Shown here in pieces: positions 22,918 to 34,351 of a stretch of DNA of 64,000 bases (the first letter of the stretch is position 1; each line of letters starts with the position of its first letter). The stretch lies in the NCBI GenBank assembly GCA_036429605.1, contig JAVFKD010000010.1, positions 1,054,001 through 1,118,000 of the forward strand, written 5' to 3'. A model generated the notes under the pieces. The model did no database searches and had not been told where the DNA came from. It saw only the letters and a list, made by a program, of their open reading frames with translations. This DNA is from Cladobotryum mycophilum (lineage: Eukaryota; Ascomycota; Sordariomycetes; Hypocreales; Hypocreaceae). Both the position numbers and the translations under genes were made by a program.

Positions 22918-23756
22918 ATGAAGACGATACGCAGCTTCTTGCGACATTCCAATAGTCTGCGCGCTATAGGCAAAGCTCTACCGCAAAACTCATCACCACT
23001 CCATCTTCGAGTTTGCGCCGCAACACAGCAGCCCACAACCGTCGTCCGAGGCCACGGCGTCTACAAGTCTCTTCACACGGCGCCAAGCCGGTTAAAACAG
23101 CAGCAGCAGCAGGGAAAGCCGCCTCCCACCCCACCACCGACCAGCTTTAGCGAGCTCGATGTTCTGGGGAACACGCCCGTCCCATCGACATCCGTGGATG
23201 TCTGCATGTACGATGGCTTCGAGCTGAACAGCGGGGTGACGATTTCGGGGGGATGGGGCGCTGCTCGTGAATGGGGAGGCGTTTGCGTGGCGGCCCTGGG
23301 AGGTGGAGGGCAAGATGGAGTTGGTCAATAAGAAGGGGCAGTTTGAGCTCCCGAGGGAGGCGTTTGGGCTGTTTGATGTGCTGTGGCCGCGACCAGGTAT
23401 TCACACACACTCTCTCTTACTCTCTCCATCTACTTGGCCTCACTCTTTCTATCCCAATCAAGAGACATTGAGAGGGGAGGGGAGGGGGGAGGATGGGGGG
23501 TTCCTAATTTAAAAGGGAAAAGAGGAAAGCTGACTCGAGATCTAGATCTATTGGTTATCGGTGTTGGGAAGCAGAACATGCCGCTGAGTCCGCAGACGAG
23601 AAAGTATATTTCGGAACTGGGGATGAGGGTCGAAGTGCTGGACACGAGGAATGCCGCGGCGCAGTTTAATCTGCTTGCCACGGAACGGGGGTGTCGGATG
23701 TTGCCGCGGCGTTGATACCAATTGGGTGGGAAGAGGGATATGGAGTCAGTCCATGA
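22918..23756 (+). CDS. NDUFAF3-like complex I assembly factor (DUF498 fold), two frame breaks
   Basis: Mitochondrial protein of the Mth938/NDUFAF3 family, which helps assemble the Q module of respiratory complex I. The start MKTIRSFLRHSNSLRAIGKA is basic and hydrophobic, as expected for a mitochondrial presequence. After SVDVCMYDGFELNSGVTISG the frame breaks at a run of six G (23247-23252). With one G fewer it reads DGALLVNGEAFAWRPWEVEG and then PREAFGLFDVLWPRP. An intron from 23397 to 23545 joins to DLLVIGVGKQNMPLSPQTRK and RVEVLDTRNAAAQFNLLATE. At the run of five G (23687-23691) one extra G is needed to continue VSDVAAALIPIGWEEG and end at 23756. Both breaks fall in G runs while all family motifs are intact, so an assembly error is more likely than a pseudogene. 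An alternative acceptor at 23539 would add two residues. Confidence 0.82.
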
Positions 23757-25003
23757 TGGGAGTCTGTTCTTGAGAGGCTGGTCTGTAAGATGTAGAGTGC
23801 TGGACTCTGGCGTATGTAATAGTGTGAGTTCTTGAGATGTCTTGAGTGTCTCTTGAGCACATATACGAAATAAATTACAAGTCAACTCAATTCAAAGGAG
23901 GCGGGTCTATGATCCTATGTTAGTAGAGTCGATGGAAATTCTTGCAACGTCTTCTCTTATCTCGCAAGATTGATCTAGCTTTTGTTAATAGTTAGGGTGA
24001 ATCTTTAGGAACTGGTTCGATTTGCTTGTGATGACTTCATCCGAGGCTTCTTTTCGCGTTGCATTAATTTCCATGTCTATGCACAAATCCACAACAGAAG
24101 CCTCAATTAAACTAACCTCAGCGATGAGCCGAAAAGAAAAGAAAAAACTCATATCCCATAAGTAAAAATAGCAACTCTATTCTAATTAATTAACTCAAAG
24201 AAAATTCTTGTTGGGCCAAAAGATATTGACCCAACATATAATCTACAGGGTAGGCTTGTCAACTTCTGTGAAGGCAAGAGAAAATCAAGGAAAATTGTTT
24301 TCTAAACTAGCAGGGTTGGGAGGGGGAGTGTCGCGCAATAGCAGGCTGCCACTCAAGCTCGTGACGATTGGTTGGTTGAAAAGGTGATCAAAGACAAAAC
24401 CTCATTGCATTGCCTCCGCCCTTCCTTCTTGACATTGATGGTGGTGTGTGTTGTCAACTGTTTATGGGTGTCCATGTCATTTCCGCCTTTTTATTTTGTT
24501 GTGTGCGAGATATAAACCGTTGAATTGTTGCCTGACGCATTACTCCTCAACTTGATTCCTTGCCAGGCTTTTTCTTCTTCTCAACTAACAGCGAGCGCAA
24601 TTGTGACTCATCAGGCTTTTGAGTGACGCTGAGCTGAAGAGCAATCAATCAATCAATCAATCGGTGATGGGAGTGCCTCACCAGCCCCCCTTTCTCATCG
24701 GTTAAATGTGAAATTCCTTTCTGAATTGGGTACTCATCGCTATTCGACATTCACTGCGGTGCGCAAGCCTCAATTGGGCTGAGGAGAGCCGAGGCTTCTC
24801 AGTCTGAACCCTCGATTCTGGAACTTGGGCGATATTGATTCAGGTCCCCCCCAAAAAAAAAATTCATCTCCCAATCTATCTGAGCCGGCAAACCGGACTA
24901 TATTTGAACTACACCAACAAGAAGCGCACATAGCCGCTCGAATCATTCACCAGAAACCTACAAGCCACACACAACATTACTTGAAGTGGCTCGCTCTACA
25001 CAC
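23757..25003. other. Intergenic, 1.2 kb
   Basis: AT-rich in the first half (24120-24300). An AATC tandem repeat lies at 24642-24662. TATAAACC near 24511 could be a TATA-type element. No coding frame is supported; the open frame from 24825 on the plus strand is in a different frame from the hydrolase downstream. Confidence 0.5.
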
Positions 25004-26922
25004 ATGGCCATGGCAGGGACATCTCCTGGCCAGGTCAACCCTCCCTCGAGCCCACCCCCGAGGACCCCCTCGCTACGGACCCTCACACCACGGACCCGGC
25101 TCTCCTCCGGGACTACTCCGAATTCAAGGCCTACAAGACGTCCCGGTTCGAGTACCCGAAGCTCCGGGTCTTCTTCCGGCAACATGTCAAGGCAGAGCAG
25201 CTCCCCCGGACGCCCGCGCCGCTGCCCCTCATTGTCTGTATTCCCGGCCTGGGAGGCTCGGTAGCGCAGTTTTACCCGCTGATGAGGAGTCTGGTGGACT
25301 TGGCGCCTTGTCTGGCGGTGGATTGGCCTGGGGGCGGGAGGTCACAGTTTGCGCCGACGGAGTGGGAGGCGTACACTTCCGAGGCGCTGATGGAATTGCT
25401 CGAGGTCATCATTGATGACTATAGGGATAAGGAGGCCGGGCAGAGCGTGGTTTTGATAGGACATAGTATGGGGACCGCGCTGTCTGCCGGTCTGGCGAGC
25501 AAGAAGATACCCCACAAGACGGCGCTGGCAGAACATGTCGCCGGTTTGGTCGCCATATGCCCCGTATCGGGCCCCATGCCCGAAGCCACGGTCACGATGA
25601 TCAAGCGGCTGTTCTGGATCCCCGCCTGGATCTTCGTTCTGTGGAGGGCGTGGGACGGCATCGGTGGACCGAACAGCGCGAGCGTTTCGCGGTTCGTCGG
25701 AGAGGGCGCACAGCCGGAGCTGAAGCTCATGCAGCACCGCTTCAACCAGCAGAGTCTCACCCCGGTGTGGAGAAGGATGGCGTACGGAGCGCTGCCTACA
25801 AAGTACGAGGATGGAAAACCTGTGGGCGGGATGCCGGGGCTGGATGTATGGGCTGATCTGGATATTCCGGTGTATTTGATTGCTGGAGAGAGTGATAAAG
25901 TGACGTTGCCGAAGGAGGTGGATAAGATTCTGGAAGCCATGAACTCGGGTGGTGGTGATGTTCCGGACTCAGGGGCTACTGAGGAGCGGAATGGAGGCCT
26001 GAACCTTGATTCCGCGGCACCGGTTAATGTCTCTGCAAAGCCGCAAGATCACATCCCTGATCCCATCTACGATGCTGGAGAGCGGCTTGAGGAAAGCACA
26101 TCTACCCTCTCAGACTATCCCGAAACCAACACCTCCAAGCCCTCGACCCCCGTGGAAGGCGCCCTAGAGCTCCCACCCCAACCACCACACCCACCCAGGG
26201 TCATCAAGTCCATCGTCCTCCCCGCCCCGGCCAACCACACCCTCCTCTACATGCCCCGCTGTGTCCGCGTCCTCGCCGGCCTCGTGTCCGACTTTCTCGC
26301 CTGCAACATCACACAGCGCCTCTCCCTCGCCTGGCAGCTCCAGCATCTCTCCCGCGAGGGCAAATGGGACGTCAAGAACCTCATCAAGTGGCAGGGCGTA
26401 AACTCCGTCTCCGAGGCCATCGGGCCCAAGGACGCGCCCGTCTTCAGGGTGACTAAGACGCTCCGCGAGGTCGACGAGGTGCACTGTCCCAAGATGCTGG
26501 TGGAGAACTGGGGTCACGTCATCAAGGACCTGATCGACCTGTCCAAGGACCAGCCCGTGTACGACCCCCGCGGCCTCGAGCGAGGGGGCATACACTACCA
26601 CAAGTTCCCCACCATGTCCAAGGTTCCCCCCGAAGGCTACCAGGTCGATGAGTTCATCAAGCTCGTGGACTCCATCCGGGAGGTCCAGCGCGAGCGCGCC
26701 GTGGCCGAGGGGTGGGACGACCCCTCGCAGGTGGTCGTGGGCGTGCACTGCCATTACGGATACAACAGGTCAGGGTACTTTATCGTCTGCTACCTGGTCG
26801 AGCGGTGCGGGTACGCGCTGCAGGATGCGATTGAGGAGTTTGCGCTGGCGAAGCCGAATGGGATCAGGCATTCGCATTTCCTGGATAAGCTGTACATGCG
26901 GTATAACCTTGAGAGGGCATGA
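25004..26922 (+). CDS. Alpha/beta-hydrolase fused to an RNA-phosphatase-like dual-specificity phosphatase domain
   Basis: A long frame ending at 26922 encodes two enzymes in one chain. N-terminal part: an alpha/beta-hydrolase with PLIVCIPGLGGSVAQFYPLM (oxyanion region), a nucleophile elbow GHSMG (Ser codon 25465-25467) and DIPVYLIAGESDKVTLPKEV (acid region). A Ser/Pro-rich linker spans about 25960-26200. C-terminal part: DLIDLSKDQPVYDP, GGIHYHKFPTMSKVPPEGY and VHCHYGYNRSGYFIVCYLV, a C-x5-R phosphatase loop with Cys at 26749-26751. This resembles DUSP11 and metazoan capping-enzyme triphosphatases. The frame is open upstream to 24985 but has no ATG before 25282. ATG 25004 (MAMAGTSPGQVN) is one frame off, and adding a C in the CCC at 25039-25041 would join it to SLEPTPEDPLATD. 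The N-terminus is therefore uncertain. Confidence 0.8.
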
Positions 26923-27292
26923 GATGGGGAGTTAAGTTGGGTAATGGGATAAATGGTACTTGGTATATAGATATGGCTTAGGTGTCTTTGGGGATGGGGT
27001 GAATGATATATGTTGATGGATTTGTTTACTGGGTTCAGGGGCGGCAGGCGTTTATGATATTTCTTCTTCTTCTTCTTCTTCGTCTTCTTATGGTTGGGTC
27101 TAATCTAGGGGTATATACATGATCACGGTGTACAGTGAACTTATTAGTTATTCAAAACAGACATTACTTATTCATTCCACGTTGTATCTATATAATGCTA
27201 TATCGAACCATGCTATACTCTAGATCAAAGCGGATCTATCCTCGCAACGAGCTTCGTCGCCCTAAATGCTACGCTAAATGATATCCTTCAAC
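26923..27292. other. Convergent 3' intergenic region with TTC repeat
   Basis: 370 bp between two convergent stop codons. It holds a TTC trinucleotide repeat at 27060-27089 and AT-rich sequence suitable for both 3' ends. Confidence 0.5.
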
Positions 27293-29048
27293 TTAGACAC
27301 GCTCCTCGACATGGTATGCATCGCCTCCTGCCATTAAATCCTCAATACCAGCGGCAGCAAAGTCACTGCTGCCAACTTTCTGCTTCTTCGACCTCAGCTC
27401 ATTGGTAATGGCCTCGACATCGACGTCCAGGTAGTGGCTGAGATAACCACCAACATCGGTGTTCTCGACGTTGCCGCGGATCTTTTGGGCCCCGGGACCG
27501 CCCGAGCTGTAGATGTTGACGTCGACGGCCGTGTGGCCGTGGGTGCTCCACCCAATGTGCGCGCGGAGGGAAATCATGGCGGTGAAGACGTTGATGGAGG
27601 TTGCGGGATCGTTGGCCAGGGCGGAGAGCTCCTCGTCCTTGGCGTTGACGATGCCGAGGCCGGGGATGACGAGCTCCTCGTTGATCCACGTCTTGAGCTG
27701 GCTCTTGGAGTGCTCGGGGGAGAGCCTGGCGACGTGGGCGATGAGCTTGCTGGAGAGCAGCTCGCAGGAAGCAGAGGCGTTGGCCAGAGCCTGGGGGAAC
27801 CAGTTGTAGATGGGGAGATGGCCGGGCTCCTGGAGAGCGGTGGCGAGGCCGCCCGTCTCGTGGTCGCTGGTGGCGACGAGGACGGTCTCGGTCTTGCTGT
27901 TCTTGATGAAGTCGAGGACGGCCTTGAAGGTCTTGTCGTACTCGAGGACCTCGTGGACCTGGGCAGCAGGATCGTTGATGTGACCGGCGTGGTCGATACG
28001 GCTTCCCTCAATCATGATGAAGAAACCCTTGTCAGAATTTGCGGTGGCCATCTCCAGAGCCTTCAGTGCGGTGGTGGCCATCTCGCTGAGACTGGGGTAG
28101 GCATCGTTTTGGTGCTGTCGGTCAATCTCAAAGGGAATGTTGATAGTGGCATAGAGGCCTAGGTGAGGCAGCTTGATGTTGCTGCCGCCCTTGAGAGAGT
28201 CGAAGCCCTCTCGGCTGTCGGTGTAGGTCCAGCCGTGCTTCTCCTGTGCCAGGCGGGTCACGTCGATATCATCAGCGCGGCAGCCTCCGGTAGTGGTGTT
28301 TGGCAAGAACCAGCATCGGCCTCCACCAAGGATAATGTCGACGGAGCGGCCCAGGACGCTCTCTCCAACCTCTTGCAAGGCGATGGCGTCCATATAGTCT
28401 CGGCGGAGGACGTGGCTAGCAAAGCATGCGGGCGTGGCGTCCGTAACATAGGTGGTGGCTACCAAGCCAGTGGCGTATCCAGCTCGCTTTGCGGCCTCCA
28501 TGACGGAGCCGCATGGCTGCTTGTCAGGAGTCACCGAAATGGCACCATTGTAGCTCTTCCGTGCACAGGAGAAGGCGGTGGCACCGGCAGCACTGTCAGT
28601 CACAAAGGAGTTGCTAGAACGAGTGCGACTGGTTCCCCAGAAGTGCTGGTCCAGAACAAGAATATCGTTTTCGGGGAGCTTCTCGATATACTGTCGGTAG
28701 TGGCGGGTGAGGGTGAGGGTGGCAGGGCCCATGCCGTCGGAGACCATAAAGACCAAGTTCCTCTTGGAGGCGAGCTTGTCGTTGTTGCCGCCCGTTTGGT
28801 TCTCGTGCTGGATCCAGACGGCCGACACGATGAAGGCGGCCGTAGCAAGGAGGCCCCAGAGGAAGAAGCCAAGCTCGCGAGCTCGTGCGGAGCGGAAGAA
28901 GTTCTTTGGGGACCCGGCATTGTCTGCCGAGTCCTCGTTGTCGAGGAGAGGACTGTTTTCGTTTGCCTGAGATGAGAAATCACATCATGTTAGCCTCTTT
29001 TGAAAGCTTCATCATCATCACGTCGTGAAGCCGTATAACACATACCAT
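27293..29048 (-). CDS. PHO8: Vacuolar-type alkaline phosphatase (Pho8-like)
   Basis: Metal-dependent phosphomonoesterase; the yeast relative sits in the vacuole membrane. The main exon is 27293-28966. It opens without Met, and a 79 bp intron (28967-29045, GTATGT..CAG) joins it to an ATG at 29046-29048, so the first coding exon is only the start codon. Total 558 residues. A short acidic tail, ANENSPLLDNEDSADN, precedes one membrane segment (ELGFFLWGLLATAAFIVSAV, about residues 30-50), as in type II Pho8. Catalytic motifs are present: FMVSDGMGPA (metal), VTDSAAGATAF with the Ser nucleophile near residue 126, MIEGSRIDHAGH, ATSDHETGG and WSTHGHTAVDV. The large open frames on the opposite strand are shadows of GC-rich codon use. 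Confidence 0.93.
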
Positions 29049-30588
29049 GATGCCCACCTCTATCGTGCAATGATAGATTGTAGGGGTGAGCTCTAAGCCG
29101 TTCAGATAAGCGGTCGTGAAGTGACAGGGCCGGCAAGCTGGGTCATGGGGGATTATAAACAGCGACAATCGGAACCGCTATAGCGAGTTAATAGCCTTGC
29201 AGCGCCTATCAGTTGCAGCTAAACCCTTGATCTCATAGTGGCGTTGCGCTGCAGCAGTCGCCTGTAGTGGTAAAAACACGGCAGCGACCTGCGGGGAGGG
29301 GTAAGTGGTAAGACATGACAGGGTGCCTTGATGGGTGCCCCCGTGACCGCTCTTAGTATGGTCACGATGTGGGCGATTTGTTCTAGAGGGGTGACGGCGA
29401 AATGAATCGACATCATCACAGCTTGTCAGAAAACAGGCTATTGATCGCAGCCTCAGCGTAAATTCACTGCGGATCGCAATCAATTGTGAGGCTTAATCAC
29501 GCAATCATTCAATCCTCAGTCTTGATACGACGATGCATTAGAATGCCTGCCTACATGGTCTGGGTCTCCATCCTTGACTCACCTCAGCGGCCAACAGACG
29601 ACGCCATGCATTTACGCCCCTTGCCAATGCCTGCCTGACCGGTCTTATCCAAACAGGGAATCATGTCGTGTGACGTCTTCTAAGCGGACCTCCAATGGGA
29701 TACACTGTTTTCCCCTTCCGCCGTCTCCCGACCTCTACAGGTGGAGACTCAAAGTTGCTTGCCAGCTTGGAACCTTTGCCAGTTGGCAGCTCTGTTGCTT
29801 TAGCAGCTCCGCGGGCTGATCTCCTCTACACAAACTAACCAGTGCTCCATATGGTCAACTCAATTCACCTAATGAAGCTCACAAAAAAAGAGGGGGCTAT
29901 TCACTTCCGGCCACGCGTCGACTCTACACGGCACCTCTGTGAGAGTTAATATTGTGTGCATCTTACGAGAATACAGTGTTGCGCCAACGTCTGCTTGTGC
30001 TACTTTACTACCTATAGCCTCCCGTGGCATTATGAGGTTTGCGGAGCAACCAAGTGGTGCAAACATGGCTGTCAAAGGGGATAGTTTGAAGTGTCATTCG
30101 GCCCTGTGCCTCCTTGTTCGGAAGTAGAAGTGTCAGGCAAAAACAGTGTTACAAATATCGGGAAGAAATTGACGTTTCTTCATTCCGCCATTGAAAAAAG
30201 ATATCTCTTCTTTCGCCTGGCAGACCACGCCGTCTCCCTAACTGCGCTGAACATGTGTTGAGTGATGAGAAGCTCTCACCGCGGGCGTTACAGATACGAA
30301 CAACCTTGGGGGCCACCCTATCCTCCCCAGAGAATCGCCGCATTGCTCACCAAACTATATCCAAAGAATTGCAACCAATGCTGAAAAGTTACGCTGCTGT
30401 TGTGATGACATGCAAACCTGGCCTAGGGTGTCTGAAACATCCCCCCATAGAGGTGAGTCTGACTGTTCGCAATCAATCTCATGGGGTATATAGTTATACT
30501 ACCCAGGATGCCCGAGATGGGGGTATATCGTATCCATCAGAATCAATATCGACTGCAAGCAAAATTCGTCCAAAGTCCAGAGTTCGAG
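29049..30588. other. Intergenic, 1.5 kb
   Basis: Promoter side of the alkaline phosphatase gene. Several short open frames lack motifs. Around 29160-29230 the sequence CGCTATAGCGAGTTAATAGCC contains a short palindrome (CGCTATAGCG). No gene is supported. Confidence 0.45.
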
Positions 30589-30882
30589 ATGTGCGGATAT
30601 ATCCTATGGAGATATGGCTGTGGATGTTATGGAGCTCTGGTATGCCATACCACATGCTATCGCATCTATGAAGAGATGAACCGCATCAACCAGCAAGAAG
30701 CCTGGCAAGGCGCGGGGTTAAACGAGCTCCCATTCAGATTACCCGACGAGTGTGTTCCAGGCTGGCATAATACATGGATCAGGCGTGGGGCTGTCGTTTG
30801 CGAGTGGTTTTGGCATGGAGGTTGCATATCGCTCGCCAGACTGCAAGCAGCCCAGGCGCAAAATTCGCTAGGGACGCAATGA
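30589..30882 (+). CDS. Small Cys/Trp-rich protein, unknown
   Basis: Open frame of 97 residues starting MCGYILWRYGCGCYGALVCH; an in-frame ATG at 30481 would give 133 residues. It is rich in Cys, Trp and Tyr and has paired cysteines (CGC, CHTTC). It continues RLPDECVPGWHNTWIRRGAV and VCEWFWHGGC. A MCGY start with spaced Cys/His is common among uncharacterised small fungal proteins, so 30589 is the preferred start. There is no signal peptide. The composition is unlike random intergenic DNA, but without homologues the call stays tentative. It could also be the last exon of a larger gene. Confidence 0.45.
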   Translation: MCGYILWRYGCGCYGALVCHTTCYRIYEEMNRINQQEAWQGAGLNELPFRLPDECVPGWHNTWIRRGAVVCEWFWHGGCISLARLQAAQAQNSLGTQ

Positions 30883-32235
30883 GGTTGGAACTGGACGTTG
30901 ACCACGATGATGAGCAAAGGAATCAGATTGCGATGAGATGAGCTTTTGCATGGCGTATGACGTTGATGTGCCCCGGCGGAAGAAGATGGTACAGAGGGAA
31001 GCGCATATAGAGTTTGGGAGTGACGACAGAAACGCGGTATGCTTTTGACACCACTTCTATTTTTGTTTCCATTTTGAGCAGGGATGTTCTCATTAATCGG
31101 ATTGAGATCTGTTCCGATTTAGTCTGAGGGTCACATCCTGAACGCTCGTCCTTTCAGGCGTTTCGAACAAGCGCGCACTTAATCTATCTGCCTCAATGCG
31201 AAACTTCAGCTGTCAGAATAGATTTTGAAAAAGAAACAATCACGACTTCAGCGCGTTTAATGCGACTATGATGCAGTGTCACGATTCTTGGGTACCCTGA
31301 ACTGGGTTGCTAGGAATCAGCCGATCGATACACAAGAAACTTGACATTTGAGCGTTGGCTTGTTTCAGAGGCTTCTGTGCACCTTATCTAGGCTGTCCAA
31401 GGCGGAATTGGGAGCAGTGCAAGTTGACTTGATAGGCCCATCGACTAGGTACGGTTTGGTGGCTTGTGTGAGAGTGACGGGCGAGTGTTGTATGTGTTGT
31501 AAGTTGGATGAGCGACGTGACATCCATTGGTTGAGAAGCGTTGCAGATCCGGCTGGCCCCGAGCTGTTCTAGGCGCTCTGATTCGCCAAGACAAACAATC
31601 TTATCGATAAGAACAAACAATGCGCATTGACGCGACCCCGTCGGCGTCTCATCTTTGTCCCACGATGCTTCCTTGAACACCCACACTGAAACCATTCGTG
31701 TTCGATGGACGAAAGCGCCCTTGGCAGAGCCATAGGCGCTTAAGCAGGAGCTGGCCCTTTATTTGGCCGCTGGGCCATTGGGTCAACCACTGATATGACG
31801 GAAAGCTTTATATCAGCATGGTATTGACATGGGTTGAAAACGAAGGAATGAGTCGGGACAGGGAAGACCCTCTCCGTGACGGTCAGAGCTACGAAATGAA
31901 GGGACGGGAGAAGAGCTCCTGATCGAATCTAACCGGGGACACACGGCGCTTGATGAGGGCTGCTAATCTATCTGAGATGATAAGCAGATATCGCCATATT
32001 GTGAGAATCTTATATCTTTGGGCCGAAGCCACGATGTTTGAATCGATATCTTGACAACTTCATTCTTTGTGCAGCGCGCTTCCAGTCCTTTCTCTCTTTG
32101 TGTTTCTATTCTCGCCTTTGACAGGCCTCCTGCTGTGCAGGTTTATCTACGCTCCTTTCAAACCTTCTTTTTCTGGATCTCATAGATTCTTCGTCCTCGT
32201 TTTGATCCATTGATTTCAGCAATTGTTAGCCCATC
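30883..32235. other. Intergenic, 1.35 kb, no supported gene
   Basis: Contains the promoter of the lectin gene. CT-rich tract at 32085-32205 just before its ATG is a typical fungal leader. Open frames at 31348-31695 on both strands lack motifs. Confidence 0.5.
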
Positions 32236-33697
32236 ATGATGTACAAAAACTCCCTTCTCGTGCTTCTCGCTTCTGCCTTTGCCTCTGCGAGCCCCGTTGA
32301 TCGTCGGGCTGTGCAGTCGCTCAACCAGGCCGCCTTTCAAGAGGCTCAGCAGAGGGACAACACGGCCACTCGCGCCTTTTCAAACGTCCAAATCAAGACC
32401 TCTGACGGAAAATGTCTTCGCGTGGACAAGCTGTCTGGTGATTTTAGAGCGAACCTGACGCCTATCCAGATTGTGCAGTGTGGCTCCACAAATGGCCAGG
32501 GCTGGGATATCATTACTGCCGGAAAGCATAACGATCAGAAGGGTCAGATGCTCATTGTGAGCACTCTTACGCAAGCTTGCTTCAATGTTGACCCTAGACG
32601 ACCCGCCGGAAACCAGGTGAACTTATTTTCCTGCGGTGGGCGTGCCGACGGAAGTGGTCAGGTTACCAATTCACAACTCTTTGCCTTTGCCGGTGGCTCT
32701 GGGCCCCTTGGCCTTCAGCCTGAGAATGCGGCTGGACAGTGCCTGTTTGTGAGCGGCAACAGTCTGGGCATACAAGCCTGCAATTCCGGCTCTGCAAGCC
32801 AGTCTTTTACATTCGGTGGCTCTGCAGGAGATGGCGGCAGCGGCGGAAATGGCAACGACGGAACAGCCTCTGCGAGTGCTCAACCCGTTTCCACTGCATC
32901 GACTGGAGTGGCAACCCACGGTCCGGCAATCCAGATATCCTCGATCGCACAGCCGAGCCAGACTACCCTTCTCAAAGCTACATCTACAGCACAGCCTGCC
33001 GCTACATCCGCTGACCACAACAATAATGGCGCCCCAACTTCAGGTGGCGTCCAAACCACGGCGGCACCATCCGGAGCCGTTCCTACGGCTGATCCGACCT
33101 CGCCTGTACCGGTATCTCGAGCCGGCGGTGTCCTGAACCCCTCAGCGGCTGCCGAGTCCAACCAGTTTGACGATACTGCGAAGCGAGCTGTTGAGAGTGC
33201 CAACATCCGCGCCCCTGATGGTCGATGTCTCTCCATTGATCCCACTGCCGGCGATTTCCGACAGAACCTGATTCCCGTTCAATTGGCCAAGTGCAATAAT
33301 GACCCGAACCAGAAATTCGATATCGTTACCAAGGGAAAGCACAATGATGGCACGTCCGGCGCTGCATTGATTGTCAGTGTTCTCACGAATGGATGTGTGA
33401 GCTTTGATGGAAGGAGACCAGCTGGTGATACCGTGACGCTGTTCTCCTGTGGTGGAAGAGCTGATGGTGGTAAGTTTTCCCACTTCATTGTCTATGATGA
33501 ACATGACTAATGCGATGATAGGAGGTGATACAAATGTTGGGCAGTTGTTCCCATACAAGAGCACCGCTACCGACTTTGTGATGAAGCCATTGTCGGAGAA
33601 TGGCAAGACATGCCTGACAGCTGGTCCGTCAAAGGTAGACTCGGGTGCCTGCGATAACCAAAAAGACCAAGTCTTTGAGATTACCTACGTCTTATAG
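32236..33697 (+). CDS. Secreted double ricin-B-like (beta-trefoil) protein
   Basis: Two exons, 32236-33469 and 33522-33697, join in phase (469 residues). A clear signal peptide is present: MMYKNSLLVLLASAFASASP. Two homologous domains follow. The first (about residues 48-195) has TSDGKCLRVDKLSGDFRANL, TPIQIVQCGSTNGQGWDII and NLFSCGGRADG. The second (about 315-469) has APDGRCLSIDPTAGDFRQNL, IPVQLAKC and TLFSCGGRADG. This is the Q-x-W-like pattern of RICIN-type lectin repeats. A Ser/Thr/Ala/Pro-rich linker (about residues 198-305) between them should be O-glycosylated. A carbohydrate-binding extracellular or wall protein is the likely role; the ligand is unknown. The internal duplication is strong over about 100 residues. 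The start could also be the second Met at 32239. Confidence 0.85.
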
Positions 33698-34351
33698 AGC
33701 AAACATGTGGCATGGAGATTTGGTGGATGGTTCTGTGAGGGTACTTACCTAGTTGGGGATTCGTTGTTGTGGCTGTATATGATGCTTTTCCCATTCGATA
33801 TGGGTGATGATGATACGAACTGTATATGATGAGACGTGTGATTTTAGATGGGGTGTCTAGCTGGTTGGCTTGTGCCAATGATTGACTTATGATTCATTGA
33901 AAAATTCATTATGTTGTTTTATGCATTAATTGATCATCCGCATCAATTATCTGGATATTGTCATGGTGATGCTGAACCTTTGTTTGGATGCAACTCGAGT
34001 GTTTCTATTGGTCGTGGTCGGCAGCAATTGCCGTTCCAATGCCGTCATCATTGAGCTTCTGAAACAATGGCCTGTGATTTCAACAACTTGATCGTTGCTT
34101 CCTTTAATTACATGAATTGATTACACCACCACACCGCGCCAACCTCCAATGCTCTGTAGCTGCCTCACACCACAAGTAAATATGCTTCATGCCTCAGAAT
34201 CCGCCGTAGCACCAGAGCGACGCCATTCATTCAGCCCTTATCACTACCTTCCACATAGTGGCGCCACGGCGCATCCACCACGATCGACGCGATAGTTGAT
34301 GCGCTCTCGCGAAACCCTTTTCGAGCAACCTTTCTTCATCTCTACAGCGTC
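33698..34351. other. Intergenic, 0.65 kb
   Basis: 3' UTR of the lectin gene and promoter of the CorA-type gene. A TGGGTGATGATGATACG stretch and AT-rich DNA around 33895-33940. No gene seen. Confidence 0.5.

Noticed and set aside
26164..26754. Minus-strand open frame of 196 codons opposite the hydrolase-phosphatase gene
   Set aside because: Mirror frame of the coding exon that holds the phosphatase loop.
27434..28975. Two long plus-strand open frames (242 and 270 codons) opposite the alkaline phosphatase
   Set aside because: They are Val/Gly/Leu-rich mirror frames of a GC-rich coding exon; the minus strand carries complete alkaline phosphatase motifs.
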